From Planktomarina temperata RCA23 (GTDB lineage: Bacteria > Pseudomonadota > Alphaproteobacteria > Rhodobacterales > Rhodobacteraceae), in contig NZ_CP003984.1 in the NCBI RefSeq assembly GCF_000738435.1, positions 496,001 through 560,000 on the forward strand: a stretch of 64,000 bases of DNA, written 5' to 3'. Positions 60,625-64,000 of this stretch are shown piece by piece. The translations under genes and the position numbers were made by a program. The notes below the pieces were generated by a model. The model was not told where the DNA came from. It saw nothing but the letters and a program-made list of their open reading frames with translations, and made no database searches. Position 1 is the first letter of the stretch; each line of letters opens with the position of its first letter.

Positions 60625-62142
60625 TTAGGATTTGGTGAATAAATCGCGGAACTGATCGCGCAGGGCATTTTTTTGCACCTTGCCCATCGTATTGCGCGGC
60701 AGCTGAGGCAAGAGGATTAGTTTTTTGGGAAGTTTGAAACGAGCCAGCTTCTCGGAGATATGGCTTTGTATCGCGTCCAGATCGGGCGTGACGCCTTTTG
60801 CGGGCACGAGGAGCGCCAGCACGGTTTCGCCAAAATCCGGGTGGGGAACACCGATCACGGCACTTTCCAGCACGCCCTCTTGCGCATCCAGCACCGTCTC
60901 AATTTCTTTGGGGTAGATGTTAAATCCGCCCGAAATAATCAGGTCCTTATTGCGTCCGACAATCTGGACGTAGCCATCGGCATCAATCATGCCCAGATCT
61001 CCAGTGATGAAAAACCCATCCTTGCGCAGCTCTTCGGCAGTTTTTTCAGGCATATTCCAATAGCCTTTGAACACATTCGGGCCGCGCACTTCGATCTCGC
61101 CGATGTCGCCCTGTGCCACTGTCTCGCCGGTGGTGCTGTCGGTGATTTTCAGCTCTATTCCTGGGAGCGGAAATCCGACCGTGCCCGCGCGGCGCTCGCC
61201 CTCATAGGGGTTCGAGGTGCTCATATTGGTTTCTGTCATGCCGTATCGCTCAAGGATGCGATGACCGCTGCGCTCTTCAAACAGCTTATGGGTCTCCGCC
61301 AGAAGCGGCGCGCTGCCAGAGATGAAAAGCCGCATATGCTGGGACAGCGCCCTGTCGAAGCGCGGATCATCAAGCAATCTGGTGTAAAAGGTCGGCACGC
61401 CCATCATGCAGGTTGCTTGCGGCATCAAAGCGAGGATCGCCTCGAGGTCAAATTTTGGAACAAAGAGGATTTTGCAGCCAGACAATAGGGCAATATTGGT
61501 CGCCACAAAGAGCCCATGGGTGTGAAAAATCGGCAGAGCATGCAAGAGCGCATCCGTGGCGCTGAAGGCCCAATGGCGGGTTAGGACCTCGGCATTGGAC
61601 AGAAGGTTGTTCTGCGTCAGCATTGCGCCTTTTGATCGACCTGTCGTGCCGGACGTGTAGAGGAAGGCGGCCAAATCCTCTGCCTCACGCGGAACGGTTG
61701 CAAACTCCATAGGCTGCGCCGCCGCCTTTTGCGCAAAACTGCCTTCTCCCGCGGCATCCATAGTTTCCAGCTGCGCCCCAGTGGCCTGGGCAATCGGGGC
61801 TAGGGTTTCTTGAGATTTGGGATCACAAATGACCACCCGCGCGCCGCTGTCCTCCAGGAAATAGGACAGCTCACTGGCGGTATAGGCTGTGTTCAGCGGC
61901 AAAAATATCAGGCCGGCTTGTACGCAGGCGGCATAGATGGCCAGGGATTGAGGAGATTTTTCAATCTGTACGGCCACCCGGTCACCAGGGTGCAGGCCAA
62001 AACTGTTTAAAACATGGGCATATTGCGCCGCTTGCTGCAAAAATTGGCCATGGGTGAGCGCCGTGCCATCTTGCATCTGCAAAAAGACAGTCGCCTGTCC
62101 CGAATGTCGACCGAATAAGGCGTCATAAAGTGGATTGGCCAT
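60625..62142 (-). CDS. matB: Malonyl-CoA synthetase (MatB-type acyl-CoA ligase)
   Basis: Activates malonate to malonyl-CoA with ATP and CoA. The 505-aa AMP-binding enzyme has the P-loop FLYTSGTTGRSKGAMLTQNN, the RYGMTETNMSTSNPYEGERR segment typical of MatB, GDLGMIDADGYVQIVGRNKD, and a C-terminal catalytic Lys near PRNTMGKVQKNALRD. It starts 1 nt after the malonyl-CoA decarboxylase stop. Together they convert malonate to acetyl-CoA and CO2. A malonate transporter is not seen nearby. A general medium-chain ligase is the alternative, but the context favours malonate. Confidence 0.9.
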   Translation of the reverse strand: MANPLYDALFGRHSGQATVFLQMQDGTALTHGQFLQQAAQYAHVLNSFGLHPGDRVAVQIEKSPQSLAIYAACVQAGLIFLPLNTAYTASELSYFLEDSGARVVICDPKSQETLAPIAQATGAQLETMDAAGEGSFAQKAAAQPMEFATVPREAEDLAAFLYTSGTTGRSKGAMLTQNNLLSNAEVLTRHWAFSATDALLHALPIFHTHGLFVATNIALLSGCKILFVPKFDLEAILALMPQATCMMGVPTFYTRLLDDPRFDRALSQHMRLFISGSAPLLAETHKLFEERSGHRILERYGMTETNMSTSNPYEGERRAGTVGFPLPGIELKITDSTTGETVAQGDIGEIEVRGPNVFKGYWNMPEKTAEELRKDGFFITGDLGMIDADGYVQIVGRNKDLIISGGFNIYPKEIETVLDAQEGVLESAVIGVPHPDFGETVLALLVPAKGVTPDLDAIQSHISEKLARFKLPKKLILLPQLPRNTMGKVQKNALRDQFRDLFTKS

Positions 62143-62143
62143 G

Positions 62144-63391
62144 TCACTTCCCTGTTATTTTGGTCCTCACTGAGGCGCAAAGCGTGCGCACGGGGGCCGA
62201 GGCCACCACTGTTTTATCTTTAACAAATTGTTCGTGATTGTGGGAAATTTTTGCAAGATCGTAAAGGTAATTGACCATGGTTCCATTGGATTGTGCCAAG
62301 CGATTGGCCGAGGTGTCCGCACCGGTGTGCACCGCGTGAATGCGCGCACCATTGCCCAGATGAAACCGTGCTACGGGATCATAGGGGCTGCCATCGGCGG
62401 TCTTGGCTTCCAGCAAATAATAGGCTGCGAGCGAGGCGCTTTGATTTTCGATGCCCTTGGCCAAATCCGCTTGTTTCAACCAGCGGTTTAGGCTTGGGAT
62501 CGGCGATAGGGTGACAAATGTGGACAGCCCCGGCAAATCCTGCGCCAAGTCGGCGGCCACTTGTTTGATCAAGGAATTGCCAAAAGAAATGCCGGCCAAC
62601 CCCGCTTGGCAATTGGAGATGGAATAGAAAACGGCCGTATCTGCATCGCCGGCGCTGATGGCTTCGCGCTCATCTGTCAGCAGGTCTTGGATAGAATTGG
62701 GAATGCCTTTGGTCAGCGCAACCTCCACAAAGATCAGCGGTTCATTCGGCATGGATGGGTGGAAAAATCCAAAGCAGCGCCGATCTTCAGGCTTAAGTCT
62801 GCGGCGCAAATCATCCCAACTGTCGATGGCATGCACGGCCTCATAGGCAATGATTTTTTCCAAAATATCGGCGGGGCTGCTCCAATTTATTGGGCGTAGC
62901 ACCAAGAAACCACGGTTAAACCAGGAGGCGAAAAGGTGCTTGAGATCCACATCTAAGGGCCCCAAATCGGGCCGGTCTTTGATGACCTGTAGGAGGTCTT
63001 TGCGCAGTTGCACCAATTGCCCCGTTGCACCAGGCACCTGATTGAGCCGCCGGGCCAGCTCTTGGCGTTTTGGCTCGCTGGCGATGGCAAAGCTGCGATA
63101 GCTGTCTTTGTTGGGATCGGCTTTATAGGCTTTCAGGGTTTCGATCACCTCTTCGGGATCAATTTCAAGCTCATGGGTCATGAACTCGAAAAAGGCCAAT
63201 TTTTCATTTGCATTCATCGTCTCATAACGATCGAGAACAGTATGGGCCATGGCCACGCCAGAGACCTCGCCAATACTGCCCAAAAGCGCACGGGCCAGAT
63301 CGGTGGTGCTGCGCCCCTCAGCCTCTTTGGACAGGAATTTTTGATAGCGGCGTTCAAAAAGCGTCGAGACCAACTCGCTGAAGAAACTCAT
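62144..63391 (-). CDS. Malonyl-CoA decarboxylase
   Basis: Decarboxylates malonyl-CoA to acetyl-CoA. The 415-aa protein has a helical N-terminal domain (residues 1-100) and the catalytic GNAT-like C-terminal domain, with FHPSMPNEPLIFVEVALTKG, FYSISNCQAGLAGISFGNSL, STFVTLSPIPSLNRWL and the His-containing HLGNGARIHAVHTGADTSAN segment. It is followed by matB after 1 nt. The start at 63391 has a weak ribosome site. Confidence 0.92.
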   Translation of the reverse strand: MSFFSELVSTLFERRYQKFLSKEAEGRSTTDLARALLGSIGEVSGVAMAHTVLDRYETMNANEKLAFFEFMTHELEIDPEEVIETLKAYKADPNKDSYRSFAIASEPKRQELARRLNQVPGATGQLVQLRKDLLQVIKDRPDLGPLDVDLKHLFASWFNRGFLVLRPINWSSPADILEKIIAYEAVHAIDSWDDLRRRLKPEDRRCFGFFHPSMPNEPLIFVEVALTKGIPNSIQDLLTDEREAISAGDADTAVFYSISNCQAGLAGISFGNSLIKQVAADLAQDLPGLSTFVTLSPIPSLNRWLKQADLAKGIENQSASLAAYYLLEAKTADGSPYDPVARFHLGNGARIHAVHTGADTSANRLAQSNGTMVNYLYDLAKISHNHEQFVKDKTVVASAPVRTLCASVRTKITGK

Positions 63392-63613
63392 CGTGCGGGC
63401 CCGCGCAGAGGGTTGCGATGCCCGGAAACATCACCACCGCGTTTTGGCAAGCTTTGGGCTGCGCGCGCGGCGGGCAGTGTCAGAACATTTAAGATCATAG
63501 CTTTTCCAGACGTATCTTGCCACGCAGAACTCTGGCAGCCTCAAAAACTAGTCCCACGCATCGCGCCCTTGGTCAATAATCTTTCTACAAGATCTCCTGT
63601 GTTGGAGGCTTGC
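63392..63613. promoter_or_regulatory. 222-nt intergenic region upstream of malonyl-CoA decarboxylase
   Basis: No gene is visible on either strand. It should hold the promoter of the mcd-matB unit and the terminator of the acyl-CoA dehydrogenase; neither could be assigned with confidence. Confidence 0.4.
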
Positions 63614-64000
63614 TTAGCCTAAGAGCCGCCGCGCGATGACCTGCGCTTGAATTTCCCCTGCGCCTTCGAAGATGTTTAAGATGCGCGCATCACACAGAAC
63701 ACGGCTGATCTTATATTCCAATGCGAACCCGTTGCCGCCATGGATTTGCAGCGCGTTATCTGCGGCCGCCCAGGCGACACGCGCCCCCAGAAGTTTGGCC
63801 ATGCCCGCCTCTATGTCGCAGCGCCGACCCTCATCTTTTTCGAAGGCACTGAAATAGGTCAATTGCCGCGCCACCGTCAGCTCCACCGCCATCATTGCCA
63901 ATTTATTGGCCACGCGGGGAAAGGCGATTAGAGATTTGCCAAATTGTTTGCGATCCATGGCGTAACGATAGGCCAGATCAAGCGCCGATTGGGCCACCCC
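63614..64000 (-). CDS. Acyl-CoA dehydrogenase, C-terminal part (5' end beyond window)
   Basis: 128 C-terminal residues of an FAD acyl-CoA dehydrogenase, ending at the TAA at 63614-63616. They carry the C-terminal domain features YAMDRKQFGKSLIAFPRVAN, the ADNALQIHGGNGFALEYKIS helix and a final RDAR-like segment CDARILNIFEGAGEIQAQVI. The family oxidises acyl-CoA at the alpha-beta bond during fatty-acid or branched-chain amino-acid breakdown. Chain-length preference cannot be judged from this part. It is upstream of, and on the same strand as, malonyl-CoA decarboxylase. Confidence 0.9.
   Translation of the reverse strand, partial: GVAQSALDLAYRYAMDRKQFGKSLIAFPRVANKLAMMAVELTVARQLTYFSAFEKDEGRRCDIEAGMAKLLGARVAWAAADNALQIHGGNGFALEYKISRVLCDARILNIFEGAGEIQAQVIARRLLG

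Noticed and set aside
1-64000. CRISPR array, prophage, integrase, toxin-antitoxin or plasmid origin
   Set aside because: No regular spaced repeats, no phage structural or integrase genes and no toxin-antitoxin pair seen; the Xre gene is paired with DUF2975 rather than a toxin.

Overview
The window is a densely packed piece of alphaproteobacterial chromosome, most likely from a marine Rhodobacterales (Roseobacter-group) bacterium. The pointers are a GAAC-N7-GAAC LexA box at an imuB gene, a cobalamin riboswitch in front of cbtB-cbtA, a serC leader-type hairpin before serC-serA, DUF2794, a single-domain XylG, an MttB-family methyltransferase cluster and glutathione-dependent formaldehyde oxidation. 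I cannot name the genus from sequence alone. No rRNA, tRNA, CRISPR array, phage or transposase gene is visible.

Layout. 1-9.5 kb: 3' part of rlmN, an IalB-like secreted protein, a type II asparaginase, then serine biosynthesis (serB, serC, serA) with a PPP-type phosphatase, and rppH-ctpA. 9.6-19.4 kb: gpmI, an SOS-controlled imuB, DUF2794, a C40 peptidase with pepA, an Hpt-like protein divergent from a beta carbonic anhydrase, asd and an MFS transporter. 19.4-27.1 kb: an SDR, then an accessory catabolic operon on the minus strand (GntR regulator, DapA-family lyase, aldehyde dehydrogenase, non-pyrrolysine MttB homologue, FAD amine oxidase), preceded by a 2-oxoglutarate dioxygenase. 27.2-33.7 kb: leuB and leuCD, an endonuclease/exonuclease/phosphatase-fold protein, a DUF2975/Xre pair and rsfS-rlmH. 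33.8-41.4 kb: adhC, an AEC transporter, fghA, sthA, yaiI, a DMT transporter, a HAD hydrolase and an ornithine-cyclodeaminase homologue. 41.4-48.3 kb: a cobalt/cobalamin locus (cobN, a 55-residue basic protein, a GNAT enzyme, cobW, DUF1636, cbtA, cbtB, riboswitch). 48.5-51.5 kb: a MauG-like dihaem protein and a secreted alpha/beta hydrolase lying between two copies of a short inverted-repeat element. 51.5-60.6 kb: a xylose regulon (ROK regulator with an overlapping FG-GAP/CRTAC1 gene; xylF, xylH, xylG, xylB, xylA). 60.6-64 kb: matB and malonyl-CoA decarboxylase, then the C-terminus of an acyl-CoA dehydrogenase.

How it fits together. Demethylation of methylated amines needs cobalamin and can release one-carbon units. 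The window holds an MttB-type cluster, cobalt uptake and chelation genes, and the AdhC/FghA formaldehyde route, although these are separate transcription units. The most interesting points are the amine cluster with its DapA-family and dioxygenase members, whose substrate I cannot assign; a MITE-like element with perfect 14-bp terminal repeats and a 5-bp target duplication; and an FG-GAP protein translationally coupled to the xylose regulator.
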